The translations under genes were made by a program, and so were the position numbers. Positions 1-8,598 of a DNA stretch of 64,000 nucleotides are shown piece by piece; position 1 is the first letter of the stretch, and each line of letters starts with the position of its first letter. This DNA comes from Geodermatophilus saharensis (GTDB lineage: Bacteria > Actinomycetota > Actinomycetes > Mycobacteriales > Geodermatophilaceae): assembly GCF_900188205.1 (NCBI RefSeq), contig NZ_FZOH01000010.1, positions 20,839 to 84,838 of the forward strand. Reading direction: 5' to 3'. The notes beneath the pieces were generated by a model, which did not search any database, was not told the origin of the DNA, and saw only the letters and a list, made by a program, of their open reading frames with translations.

Positions 1-386
1 CCGGGCAGCAGCCGGGCGGCCTCCCGGTCGTCCCCGGCGCTGCCGGCGGTCACCAGGTCGACGAACGCGTGCGCGTCGACGGCGGCGCGGGGCAGGACGA
101 GGGCGTACCCGTCCCCGCGGGTCACCAGCACCGCGGCGTCGCGCGCGGTGCGGCCCGGGTCGACCAGCCGGCGCAGGCGGCTGATGTGTCCCTGCAGCGT
201 CGTGGTCGCGGTCGCGGGTGGGGTGCCGCGCCACAGCCGGTCGGCGAGCGCGGCGGTCGGCACGGTCCGGCCCTCGGCCGCGGCCAGGAGCGCCAGGACC
301 TCGGCGGGTCGGCGCCCGCCGAGGTCCAGCTCGGTGCCGTCGCGGTGCAGCCGCGTCGGCCCGAGGACGTCCAGCCGCAGCTCCAC
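1..386 (-). CDS. AfsR/SARP-type transcriptional regulator, N-terminal part (C-terminus outside window)
   Basis: Reading the minus strand from a GTG at 386 gives an OmpR/AfsR-like winged-helix DNA-binding domain: it opens VELRLDVLGPTRLHRDG, followed by GRRPAEVLALLAAAEGR, a short helix ending DRLWRG, then TTLQGHISRLRRLVDPGR and a RGDGYAL strand. This is the usual start of SARP/BTAD regulators; the sequence leaves the window at about residue 128, just where the bacterial transcriptional activation domain would begin, so any ATPase or repeat domain cannot be seen. It lies 38 bp downstream of the CPBP protease gene on the same strand, so they may be cotranscribed. No clear ribosome binding site precedes the GTG; the start was chosen from the family's N-terminus. 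Confidence 0.75.
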   Translation of the reverse strand, partial: MELRLDVLGPTRLHRDGTELDLGGRRPAEVLALLAAAEGRTVPTAALADRLWRGTPPATATTTLQGHISRLRRLVDPGRTARDAAVLVTRGDGYALVLPRAAVDAHAFVDLVTAGSAGDDREAARLLP

Positions 387-424
387 GGCGACGGAGGGTA
401 GGCGCTCGGGTGCGTGCGGCGGGG

Positions 425-1315
425 TCAGCGCGCGATCGTGCCGCCGCCGGCCGCCCGGACCAGCGGGGCGACCCGCCACCACGCCAGGGCCGCGAGCAGC
501 AGGGTCACCGCTCCCATGGCGCCGGTCTCGGTGGACAGCCACTCGGTGGGCCCGCTGTCGGCGGTCAGCGGTGCGAGCACGTGGTAGAGCAGCGCGTTGA
601 GCACCGCGTGGGCCAGAACGCCCGGCCAGATCCCCCATCGCAGCTGCATCGAGGCGAGCACCGCGCCCAACGAGGTGGTGCCCACCGTCAGGCACGCCAG
701 CGCGAACCAGACCGGGACGCCCGCGGGCGCGCCGCCGAGGAAGAGCACCAGCGGCCAGTGGAACAGCGACCACGCCAGGCCGCTGACCAGGACGACGGTG
801 AGCGGACCGGCGACCTCGGCCAGCCGCTGCACGAGCAGGCCGCGCCAGCCGACGTCCTCGGCCAGCGCCAGCACGACGTAGGGCAGCACCAGCACGGTCA
901 ACCCGAGCGGGACCACGGGCGTGAGGCCGCCGGCAGCGAAGCCGGCGAGCCCGGTGACCCAGAGGAGCACACCGGCAGCCAGCGTGGGCAGCAGCGCCCA
1001 CAGCCAGGCGGTGCCCAGGCTGCGCCACGACGTGCGGCGGAAGCCCCAGCCCGGCCGCCGCAGCGTCCCGGTGGTCGCCAGGCGGGCGAGGACGGCCGCG
1101 AGCAGCGGGATCAGCGCCTGGCCGTAGAGCAGCGCCTGCACCAGTGGCGGGGCCTGCTCGACGCGCGTGACGTCGGCGCCGGCGGCCGCGGCCACCGAGG
1201 TGGTCAGCGTGAGCAGTCCGGCGACCGTGCCGAGGTAGACGCCCACCTCCCGCCACGGGGAGGGGCGGACGGCGGCGGCCGGCGCGGGGGTGGACAGGGA
1301 CGGGGTGGCGGTCAT
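425..1315 (-). CDS. CPBP (CAAX/Abi) family intramembrane metalloprotease
   Basis: A 296-residue polytopic membrane protein with the three CPBP motifs in order: E153-D154 and R158 in LAEDVGWRGLLVQR (the EExxxR motif with Asp as second acid), H186 in SLFHWP (FxxxH), and H236/N240 in LAHAVLNALLYH (HxxxN). Family members are zinc proteases related to eukaryotic Rce1; bacterial copies cleave prenylated or bacteriocin-related peptides or act as scaffolds, so the substrate here is unknown. ATG at 1315 was chosen because it directly precedes a short polar N-terminus before the first membrane helix; upstream codons read through a perfect hairpin and are unlikely to be coding. It is divergent from a small ORF and upstream of the SARP gene on the same strand. 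Confidence 0.85.
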   Translation of the reverse strand: MTATPSLSTPAPAAAVRPSPWREVGVYLGTVAGLLTLTTSVAAAAGADVTRVEQAPPLVQALLYGQALIPLLAAVLARLATTGTLRRPGWGFRRTSWRSLGTAWLWALLPTLAAGVLLWVTGLAGFAAGGLTPVVPLGLTVLVLPYVVLALAEDVGWRGLLVQRLAEVAGPLTVVLVSGLAWSLFHWPLVLFLGGAPAGVPVWFALACLTVGTTSLGAVLASMQLRWGIWPGVLAHAVLNALLYHVLAPLTADSGPTEWLSTETGAMGAVTLLLAALAWWRVAPLVRAAGGGTIAR

Positions 1316-1378
1316 GCGGGCGGCTCCGGGGTCGGGGTCGGGAGTGTGTCGGCAGCACCGTCGGGCCCGTGCCTGGTG

Positions 1379-1429
1379 GGGCGCTGGTGGGCGGCTGGTC
1401 GGCGTCCGACCAGCCGCCCACCAGCGCCC
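1379..1429. repeat. Perfect 24-bp inverted repeat with 3-nt loop in a divergent promoter region
   Basis: Bases 1379-1402 and 1406-1429 are exact reverse complements separated by CGT. The repeat lies between two divergently transcribed genes (starts at 1315 minus and 1448 plus), so it is not at a gene end as a normal terminator would be. It would fold into a very stable hairpin in either leader transcript or as a DNA cruciform. Function unknown: an attenuator or large operator is possible. Confidence 0.8.
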
Positions 1430-1447
1430 GGGTGGACCGTGCGCCGC

Positions 1448-1960
1448 ATGGAACCGCTCGACGCCGTCCTCCCCGTCCTCCCCGGCGCGGAGGAGCTGTG
1501 CCTGCCGGCCGGCACGCCGCCGCACCGCTACGTGGCCCGCGGCGCCGACCTGGTGCTCGTCGTCCTCGCCGGCGACCCGTGCGTGGGTGTCGGCACCGCG
1601 TCACCGCGGCGGCGGCCGGCGGGCTCGGCCGTCGTCTGCCCGCGCGGGGTGCCGTGGTCGGTGGGCGGCGGCGAGGAGCCGGCGCGCGTGGTGGCCGTCG
1701 GATTCCCCTCCGGGCCCGAGCGGACGCTCACCGCGCTGGTGGGACCACCGCCGCTCGACGGCGCGGCCCTGGTGGCCGCCGCGGCCGACGGCGGGCTGGA
1801 GGTCGTGCTGGAGCCGCTGCCCCCACCCGTCGACCGGCCCGGCAGGGCCGGCGTCCGGTCAGGCGCTGGTCAGCGCGGCCGCCAGGGCGGTGACCACCAT
1901 CAGCAGGAGGAGGACCACGGTCATCGCGAGGACCACCCGCCCGCGGCCCGGGCTGAGTGA
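1448..1960 (+). CDS. Hypothetical protein, possibly cupin-like; C-terminus probably altered
   Basis: An ATG at 1448 opens a frame with strongly GC-biased third positions up to about 1850 (MEPLDAVLPVLPGAEELCLP...), typical of real coding sequence here. It has no obvious domain; the mix of short strands (YVARGADLVLVVL, VVCPRGVPWSVGGGEEPARVVAVGF) resembles the cupin-type N-terminal sensor half of AraC regulators, but no HTH follows. After about residue 135 the codon bias disappears and the frame continues into the antisense of the HAAS gene, giving an unnatural tail (HHQQEEDHGHRED) and a 102-bp convergent overlap. The original stop was probably lost or a frameshift occurred near 1855. I do not recognise a function. 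Confidence 0.45.
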   Translation: MEPLDAVLPVLPGAEELCLPAGTPPHRYVARGADLVLVVLAGDPCVGVGTASPRRRPAGSAVVCPRGVPWSVGGGEEPARVVAVGFPSGPERTLTALVGPPPLDGAALVAAAADGGLEVVLEPLPPPVDRPGRAGVRSGAGQRGRQGGDHHQQEEDHGHREDHPPAARAE

Positions 1961-2362
1961 CCGGCCGGTCCGCGGGTCGCGCACCGGGGCGTGGCGCCGC
2001 GCCTGGACCACCACCGCGGGCACCCACAGCAGCCACCCGGCGACGAGCGCGTAGCCCTCTGGCAGGCCGAGCACCGGCTCGTTGCGGAACACGCCGAGGA
2101 CCCCCTCGGCGATGAGCCAGCCGCAGACGGCGCCCAGCGCGACGAGCGCCCACAGCGAGACCCGCGAGCGGGCCGACGGCGGCACCGCGAAGCCCGCCGC
2201 GTACTCGCGGGCCGGGCCGAACGCCTCACGCGGGTCCTCCCCGGTGTCGGCGACGTGGCTCTCCACCTCGGCGACGATCTCGCCGATCCGCTCCGGTGGC
2301 ACGTTCCCCGCCCGCAGGGCCTGGACGAGGTCACGCCGGTAGGTGTCGGTGCCGGTGGTCAT
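1859..2362 (-). CDS. HAAS-domain membrane protein paired with PadR
   Basis: 167 residues. The cytoplasmic N-terminus (TYRRDLVQALRAGNVPPERIGEIVAEVESHV) matches the short helical HAAS/DUF1700-type domain that accompanies PadR regulators in Gram-positive bacteria, including the typical IVAEVESHVADTGEDP segment. It is followed by about four membrane helices (LWALVALGAVCGWLIAEGV, YALVAGWLLWVPAVVV, VVLAMTVVLLLLMVV). Its ATG overlaps the stop of the upstream padR gene in an ATGA arrangement, indicating translational coupling. Such pairs usually act as a ligand-sensing or membrane-signalling unit whose regulator represses the operon; the signal is unknown here. Confidence 0.8.
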   Translation of the reverse strand: MTTGTDTYRRDLVQALRAGNVPPERIGEIVAEVESHVADTGEDPREAFGPAREYAAGFAVPPSARSRVSLWALVALGAVCGWLIAEGVLGVFRNEPVLGLPEGYALVAGWLLWVPAVVVQARRHAPVRDPRTGRSLSPGRGRVVLAMTVVLLLLMVVTALAAALTSA

Positions 2363-2703
2363 CGGGGACTCCCCACGGACGGGAGCAGGCCGGCGGCCCG
2401 CTCGGTGAAGGTGTGCCAGGCGGCGACGCGCCCGGTCAGGTGGGCGCGGCCGTGCGGGGTGACGGTGAAGAACTTCCGGCCGGGGCCGCCCGCGCCCTCG
2501 CGCCAGGACGACGTGACCAGCCCGTCCTGCTCGAGCCGGTTGAGCACCGGGTAGAGCGTCCCGCCCTTGACCGCTCCCAGGCCGGCCGCCTGCAGGCGCT
2601 GGGCGATCGCGTAGCCGTAGGTCTCCTCCTCGGCGACGACGGCCAGCACCGCCAGCGGCAGCGCCGCCCGCATCCACTCGGCGGGCCAGGTCTCGGTGGG
2701 CAC
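2359..2703 (-). CDS. PadR family transcriptional regulator
   Basis: 114 residues, the usual size of the short PadR class. The winged helix is clear: ALPLAVLAVVAEEETYGYAIAQRL, then AVKGGTLYPVLNRLEQDGLV (the GTLYPVLNRLE motif is diagnostic) and the wing SWREGAGGPGRKFFTVTPHGRAHL, followed by a short C-terminal dimerisation helix. Translation starts at GTG 2703 with no Shine-Dalgarno sequence; the -10-like hexamer ends only 6 bases before the GTG, so the message is probably leaderless. It forms an operon with the HAAS-domain gene and probably represses itself through a palindrome lying between its -35 and -10 elements. Confidence 0.9.
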   Translation of the reverse strand: MPTETWPAEWMRAALPLAVLAVVAEEETYGYAIAQRLQAAGLGAVKGGTLYPVLNRLEQDGLVTSSWREGAGGPGRKFFTVTPHGRAHLTGRVAAWHTFTERAAGLLPSVGSPR

Positions 2704-2738
2704 GACTAGACGGTATCGCTGACTAGTCAGTGAGGCAA
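2704..2738 (-). promoter_or_regulatory. padR promoter with embedded palindromic operator
   Basis: On the minus strand TTGCCT (2738-2733) and TACCGT (2715-2710) are separated by exactly 17 bp and sit just upstream of the GTG at 2703, as expected for a leaderless sigma-70 promoter. The spacer holds the perfect 12-bp palindrome CTGACTAGTCAG (2719-2730), and a further half-site GACTAG lies at 2704-2709. This geometry suggests autorepression by the PadR protein. It is inferred from sequence only. Confidence 0.6.
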
Positions 2739-2795
2739 CCTATTGGTGGTGACCACTGTGACCGCAAGTCCCGGCGCTGTCGGGCCGGTGTCACG

Positions 2796-4307
<1,512 letters not shown>

Positions 4308-4314
4308 CCGGACC

Positions 4315-4336
4315 GTGCACTTCCGCGGAAGTGCAC
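4315..4336. terminator. Palindromic terminator, core GCACTTCCGCGGAAGTGC
   Basis: A perfect 22-bp palindrome directly after the malic enzyme stop. The same 18-bp core occurs at 60328-60345 after the prephenate dehydratase gene, so this is a recurring 3'-end element. There is no U-tract, as usual in high-GC actinobacteria. At both sites it is placed as a transcription terminator. Confidence 0.55.
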
Positions 4337-4382
4337 ACGATGGGGGACGACGCCGGGCGGGCGCGGCGGGGATCATGGCCGG

Positions 4383-5237
4383 GTGCCCGAGTTGCCCGAG
4401 GTGGAGGCGCTGGCGGCGTTCCTCCGCGAGAACGCCGTCGGCCGGGTGGTCGCGCGCGCCGACCTGACCGCCCTGCAGGCGCTCAAGACCTTCGACCCGC
4501 CGCTGTCGGCGCTGGCCGGGCTGGAGGTCACCGGCGCCGCGCGGCACGGCAAGTTCCTCGACCTCGACGTCTCCGGCCTGCACCTGGTCGTGCACCTGGC
4601 CCGCGCCGGGTGGCTGCACTGGCGCACCGGGCTGCCCGACGCGCCGCCCAAGCCGGGCAGGGGGCCGCTCGCCCTGCGCGTCCACCTCGACACCGGTGAC
4701 GGCTTCGACCTCACCGAGCAGGGCACCCGCAAGGGCCTGGCGGTGTACGTCGTCCGCTCACCGGCCGAGGTCCCCGGCGTCGCCCGGCTCGGCCCGGACG
4801 CGCTCGAGGTCGACCGCGACACCTTCGCCCGGCTGCTGGCCGGCCGCTCCGGCCAGGTCAAGGGGGCGCTGACCGACCAGACGCTGCTGTCCGGGATCGG
4901 CAACGCCTACTCCGACGAGATCCTGCACGCCGCCCGCCTGTCGCCGTTCAAGATGGCCGACCGGCTGACCGACGACGAGGTCGTCCGCCTGCACGACGCC
5001 GTCCGCGCCACGCTCACCGACGCGCTCGGCCGCCAGGTCGGGCAGAAGGCGGCCACGCTCAAGGGCGAGAAGCGCTCGGGGCTGCAGGTGCACGCCCGCA
5101 CCGGCCTGCCCTGCCCGGTCTGCGGCGACACCGTGCGCGAGGTCAGCTTCGCCGACACCTCGCTGCAGTACTGCCCGACCTGCCAGACCGGCGGCAAGCC
5201 GCTGGCCGACCGGCGGATGTCGAAGCTGCTGCGCTGA
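4383..5237 (+). CDS. Fpg/Nei family DNA glycosylase/AP lyase
   Basis: 284 residues. It excises oxidised bases from DNA and cleaves the abasic site. The N-terminus MPELPEVEALAAFL supplies the catalytic proline (position 2 after Met removal) and Glu3; a loop ARHGKFLDL carries the conserved lysine; the helix-two-turn-helix has LLSGIGNAYSDEILHAARLSPF; and the C-terminus has a four-cysteine zinc finger (CPVC ... YCPTC). The last segment ADRRMSKLLR continues past the finger, a feature of a common actinobacterial subgroup in which substrate preference (8-oxoG or oxidised pyrimidines) cannot be told from sequence. GTG 4383 is fixed by the catalytic N-terminus. Confidence 0.92.
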   Translation: MPELPEVEALAAFLRENAVGRVVARADLTALQALKTFDPPLSALAGLEVTGAARHGKFLDLDVSGLHLVVHLARAGWLHWRTGLPDAPPKPGRGPLALRVHLDTGDGFDLTEQGTRKGLAVYVVRSPAEVPGVARLGPDALEVDRDTFARLLAGRSGQVKGALTDQTLLSGIGNAYSDEILHAARLSPFKMADRLTDDEVVRLHDAVRATLTDALGRQVGQKAATLKGEKRSGLQVHARTGLPCPVCGDTVREVSFADTSLQYCPTCQTGGKPLADRRMSKLLR

Positions 5238-5243
5238 GCGCGG

Positions 5244-6476
5244 TCAGGACGCGCGCGAGGCCCGCCAGGCCGCCAGCCGGGCGATCGTCGCGCTGCCCGC
5301 GCCGCCGTCGTCCACCGAGCCGGGCTCCGCGGAGCCGACCGCCGTCCACCAGTCCTCCAGCGGCGGCGGGGCCAGGACGTCGACCCGCTGCCCCGGCCGC
5401 GGCACGAGGACCTGCACGTCCGAGCGGGCGGCCGCGGCCAGCAGCCGCTGCACCGGCTCGGCCCACCGGTGGAAGGCCAGGTTGAACGTGGCCCAGTGGA
5501 CCGGCAGCAGCGCTCCGCCGCCGAGGTCGCCGTGCGCGCGCACCGCCTCCTCGGGGTCCATGTGGACGTGCGCCCAGGCCTCGTTGTAGGCCCCGATCGG
5601 CAGCAGCGTCAGGTCGAAGGGGCCCAGCCGGGCGCCGATGCCGGCGAACGCGGGCGTGTAGCCGGTGTCCCCGCCGAAGAACACCCGGTGCCGCGGCCCG
5701 GCCACCACCCACGACGACCACAGCGTGGTGTCGCGGGTGAGGTAGCGGCCGGAGAAGTGCCGCGCCTCGGTGCAGGTGATGGTCAGGTCACCGACGGTGG
5801 TGGTGCCGTCCCAGTCCAGCTCGACGACGCGCTCGGCGGGCACGCCCCAGTGCCGCAGGTGCACGCCCACGCCCAGCGGCACGACGAACGGCGCGTCCTG
5901 CTGCTCGACCAGCGCCCGCACGGTGGGCAGGTCGAGGTGGTCGTAGTGGTCGTGGGAGACCAGGATCGCGTCGAGCCGCGGCAGCGACTCCAGCGGCACC
6001 GGGGGCTCGTGCAGCCGGGTCGGGCCGAACACCGGCGACGGCGAGACGCGGAAACCCCACACCGGGTCGACGAGCACCCGGGCGCCGTCGACCTCCAGCA
6101 GCGCGCTGGAGTGCCCGAACCAGGTGACGGCGAGGTCGCCGGCCGCGGCGGGGAGCTCGGACTGCGCCAGCGGCACCGGCCCGGCGGGCAGGCCCACGTG
6201 CCGGTCGTCGTGCCACTGCCGCAGCAGCCCGCGGCGGGCGTTGGGCGGGGGCAGCGCCGGCGTCGGCAGGGTGTTGTGGAACCGGCCCTGCGACCACTGC
6301 GGGGACCCGGCGACGGTCGGGCGGATCTCGCGCCGGCCGGCGCCGATCGCCGTCGGCAGGCCCCACAGGGCGCGGCCGAGGAAGCCGGCGGGCACGGCGA
6401 GGGCGGCGGCGGTCAGGGTGAGGCGGCGACGGGTTCGGCCGCGGTTCCCGGAGAGTGACGGCACGCCCTCCAGCAT
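5244..6476 (-). CDS. MBL-fold metallohydrolase (NAPE-PLD/UlaG-like)
   Basis: 410 residues. The N-terminus has an arginine-rich start and a hydrophobic segment (LTLTAAALAVPAGFLGRALWGL), so the enzyme is probably membrane anchored or exported. The metallo-beta-lactamase core has VTWFGHSSALLEVDG, the metal motif SHDHYDHLD, a further HFSGR, FFGGDTGYT and a late LPVHWATF, matching the NAPE-phospholipase D/UlaG-like group of lactonase or phosphodiesterase-type enzymes. Substrate unknown. Its stop lies 6 bp from the convergent Fpg/Nei gene. Start ATG 6476 gives the complete anchor; a later start would remove it. Confidence 0.85.
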   Translation of the reverse strand: MLEGVPSLSGNRGRTRRRLTLTAAALAVPAGFLGRALWGLPTAIGAGRREIRPTVAGSPQWSQGRFHNTLPTPALPPPNARRGLLRQWHDDRHVGLPAGPVPLAQSELPAAAGDLAVTWFGHSSALLEVDGARVLVDPVWGFRVSPSPVFGPTRLHEPPVPLESLPRLDAILVSHDHYDHLDLPTVRALVEQQDAPFVVPLGVGVHLRHWGVPAERVVELDWDGTTTVGDLTITCTEARHFSGRYLTRDTTLWSSWVVAGPRHRVFFGGDTGYTPAFAGIGARLGPFDLTLLPIGAYNEAWAHVHMDPEEAVRAHGDLGGGALLPVHWATFNLAFHRWAEPVQRLLAAAARSDVQVLVPRPGQRVDVLAPPPLEDWWTAVGSAEPGSVDDGGAGSATIARLAAWRASRAS

Positions 6477-6522
6477 CCCAGCCGCCGCCGGGCGGCGACC
6501 GGTCCCGGCGGCGAGGCGGTCG

Positions 6523-7065
6523 TCACGGGCTGACGTCCTCGGCCGGGTCGGGGAAGTCGAACGGCGGCGCCGGCGTCTGGCGCTCGGCGGAGACCATCGC
6601 CTCGACGGTGACCTCCCCGGCCTCCCGGAAGACCAGGGTCACCGGCAGCGACTGCGAGGAGCGCAGCGGGCGCTCGAGGTCGACCAGCGTGATCGTCGGC
6701 GCGCCCTCGGCGCCGACGTAGACGTTGTCGTTCGCCGGGACCGGGACGTCGACGTCGCCGCCGTCGTCGTCCACCGCGTCGGCGAAGCCGGGGCCGGTGA
6801 CGTCGACCAGCTCGTCGTCGGTGCCGCCGCTGTTGGCGATGCCGAGGAAGAGCCGGGCGTCCTCGCCCTCCTCGTACACGCCGTCGAGCGGGTACTCCAG
6901 CTGGACCTGCAGGACCGAGAGGTCGCCGGTCACGGCCTCGTCCGGGCCGATCGCGCCGCCGGAGACCTCGGGTCCGGGCACCGACAGGGGCTGCTCGGCG
7001 CTGCAGCCGCAGGCCAGGACCAGGGCGGCGGCTGCGACAGGGGCGGCCAGGGCGGTGCGGGGCAT
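6523..7065 (-). CDS. PCuAC-like lipoprotein lacking copper ligands
   Basis: 180 residues, ATG 7065 preceded by AGGAGG. The signal peptide ends in a lipobox-like LACGCSAEQ, so the mature protein should be a membrane-anchored lipoprotein. The body follows the PCuAC (periplasmic copper chaperone) pattern: LFLGIANSGGTDDELVDVTGPGF, then a strand with NDNVYVG, then LERPLRSSQSLPVTLVFREAGEVTVEAMV. However, the His and Met residues that bind Cu(I) in that family are absent (APTITL stands where HxM-type residues are expected), so a copper role is doubtful. It is divergent from the MarR-zinc ribbon gene, with about 100 bp between them. Confidence 0.75.
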   Translation of the reverse strand: MPRTALAAPVAAAALVLACGCSAEQPLSVPGPEVSGGAIGPDEAVTGDLSVLQVQLEYPLDGVYEEGEDARLFLGIANSGGTDDELVDVTGPGFADAVDDDGGDVDVPVPANDNVYVGAEGAPTITLVDLERPLRSSQSLPVTLVFREAGEVTVEAMVSAERQTPAPPFDFPDPAEDVSP

Positions 7066-7132
7066 GCTCGTCCTCCTCGTCTCGGGGTCCGGTGCCGTAC
7101 GGTTACCCACCTGGTGCTGCCCGAGGCCAACT

Positions 7133-7148
7133 GTTGCCGTACTGCAAC
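7133..7148 (+). promoter_or_regulatory. Candidate operator of the MarR-type regulator
   Basis: GTTGCCGTACTGCAAC is a 16-bp palindrome with one mismatched pair, placed 16 bp upstream of the GTG start of the MarR gene and in the shared intergenic region with the lipoprotein gene. Position and size suit a MarR dimer; a role as operator is inferred. Confidence 0.45.
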
Positions 7149-7163
7149 ATCCCGGGAGGGGTC

Positions 7164-7724
7164 GTGGACGCCGACGAGGTGCTGCTGGACCTGGCTCGCG
7201 CGGTCGTGGGCGTGTCCACCCGCGCGGCGTCGGGGCTGGGCCCGGTCTCGGTGGTGCAGCTGCGGGCGCTGACCGTGTTGCGGCGCAGCCCCGACGCGTC
7301 GCTCGCCGAGCTGGCCCGCGGGGTCGGCGGCGGGGTCTCCACCACCAGCCGGCTCGTCGACCGGCTGGTCGTCGCCGGCCTCGCCGACCGCCGGCCCTCA
7401 CCGGCCAGCCGGCGCGCGGTGAGCCTGCGGCTGTCCCCGGCCGGCGAGGACCTGCTCGACCGCTACGACGCGCTGCGGCTGACCGAGCTGCGGGCGGCGC
7501 TGGCCGCGGTCGGCGGGCAGCGGCGCGACGACGTGCTCGCCGTCCTGGGCCGGTTCGCCGCGGCGCTGGGCGGTGAACGGCCCGCTCCCGTGCCCGCCCG
7601 CGTCGACGAGGGCGGGGATCCCGCGTGCTTCCTGCACCGGGTGTGCCCGGCGTGCGGGCGGGTGGCCGACGAGGACCCGCCGACCGTCTGCGCCGCGTGC
7701 GGGGAGGAGCTGACCGCCGACTGA
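7164..7724 (+). CDS. MarR family regulator with C-terminal zinc ribbon
   Basis: 186 residues. Residues about 5-140 form the MarR winged helix (VQLRALTVLRRSPDASLAELARGVG, recognition helix VSTTSRLVDRLVVAGL, wing DRRPSPASRRAVSLRLSPAG). The C-terminus adds a domain with two CxxC pairs (VCPACGRVADEDPPTVCAACGEEL), a rubredoxin-like zinc ribbon not normally found in MarR proteins; it could bind zinc or sense redox state. GTG 7164 is preceded by GGGAGGGG. The gene is divergent from the PCuAC-like lipoprotein, which is the natural candidate target along with itself. Confidence 0.85.
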   Translation: MDADEVLLDLARAVVGVSTRAASGLGPVSVVQLRALTVLRRSPDASLAELARGVGGGVSTTSRLVDRLVVAGLADRRPSPASRRAVSLRLSPAGEDLLDRYDALRLTELRAALAAVGGQRRDDVLAVLGRFAAALGGERPAPVPARVDEGGDPACFLHRVCPACGRVADEDPPTVCAACGEELTAD

Positions 7725-7785
7725 GGCGCCGTCCTGGCTCACCCCGACGCGTCCTGGCTCACCGCCCACCGCGGGTCAGGACACC

Positions 7786-7810
7786 GCACGATCAGGTGAC
7801 CTGATCGTGC
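7786..7810. terminator. 25-bp perfect palindrome between convergent genes
   Basis: Two exact 12-bp arms (GCACGATCAGGT and its complement) around a single G. It overlaps the stop codon of the minus-strand Rieske-like gene and follows the MarR gene, suiting a bidirectional terminator. Just upstream, GTCCTGGCTCACC is repeated directly at 7732 and 7751. Confidence 0.55.
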
Positions 7811-8445
7811 GCGGCCCACCGCGCGCACCGCGAGACGGCCTCGGCCAGCAGTCGCTGCTGGCGCGCGACCTCCGCGGCGACGGCGTCCGGCCCCGGGAGC
7901 GGCCGGCCGGGACCGGCGGCGAGGTACACGCCGGTGTAGACGCGGGTGGAGTCGCCGTCCTCGGGGTGCAGCAGGTGCAGGACCGTCGTCGCCGCGCCGG
8001 CGTCGCGGAGGTCCAGGCGCACCCGGAACGGCTCGCGGAGGACGGCGGGGCGCCGGTGCTGCGCGACGGCGAGGAGGGCGTCGGCCAGCGGACCGGCCGG
8101 CCCCGCCGCCCGGGTGGGCGCCAGCCAGCGGCGCACGAACCGCCGGTCCTCGTGCTCGGGCAGCTCCAGGGGGACGTCGCGGGGGCACGCCGGCGCCAGC
8201 CAGACGACGCCGAACCGCTCTCGCACGGCCCACGCCGGTGGATCGGCCACGAGCCCCCCGTCGTCACGGCGCAACCGCCACGTCCGGCCGAGCAGGCACA
8301 CCTGCAGCCAGCCACCGGGCCGCAAGTCCCGGGAGAGCGCGACCGCGTGCCAGGCGTGCTCCGGCGCGCGGCCGGGGTGCGGGGTCGGGGCGTGCACGGA
8401 GCGGCCCGTCGTCGAGGTGGTCGCCGTGGGCGCCGTCGCGGCCAT
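7792..8445 (-). CDS. Rieske-type oxygenase homologue lacking the [2Fe-2S] motif
   Basis: 217 residues. The N-terminal part reads like the Rieske domain of phenylpropionate/vanillate-type ring hydroxylases (HAWHAVALSRDLRPGG, then a strand pair LLGRTWRLRRDDGG), but it jumps straight to the downstream landmark AVRERFGVVWLAP. The intervening CxH...CxxH segment that ligates the cluster is missing. The rest resembles a shortened SRPBCC-like domain without a recognisable two-His-one-carboxylate iron site. It therefore cannot work as an oxygenase on its own; it may be a binding protein or a decaying enzyme. The frame is intact with normal codon bias, arguing for a maintained gene. Neighbours (MarR, DUF485/ActP) give no clear pathway. 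Confidence 0.65.
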   Translation of the reverse strand: MAATAPTATTSTTGRSVHAPTPHPGRAPEHAWHAVALSRDLRPGGWLQVCLLGRTWRLRRDDGGLVADPPAWAVRERFGVVWLAPACPRDVPLELPEHEDRRFVRRWLAPTRAAGPAGPLADALLAVAQHRRPAVLREPFRVRLDLRDAGAATTVLHLLHPEDGDSTRVYTGVYLAAGPGRPLPGPDAVAAEVARQQRLLAEAVSRCARWAAHDQVT

Positions 8446-8520
8446 GACCCATCGCAGCGCGCAGCGGTTCCGGCGGCGTTACGGACGGCAGAAGGTCAGG
8501 TCACGGCTGAGTCCCGGTCG

Positions 8521-8550
8521 TTCGCGACCCGACCGCCCACGACTTAGGGT
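8521..8550 (+). promoter_or_regulatory. Candidate promoter for the DUF485-actP operon
   Basis: TTCGCG (8521-8526) and TAGGGT (8545-8550) are spaced by 18 bp, 48 bp ahead of the DUF485 start. The -35 overlaps a small GTCG-TTCG-CGAC hairpin. The assignment is tentative. Confidence 0.35.
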
Positions 8551-8598
8551 GAGCGCCGTCACAGACCGACGACGTTCCGCTGACGAGGGGGCCCACCC

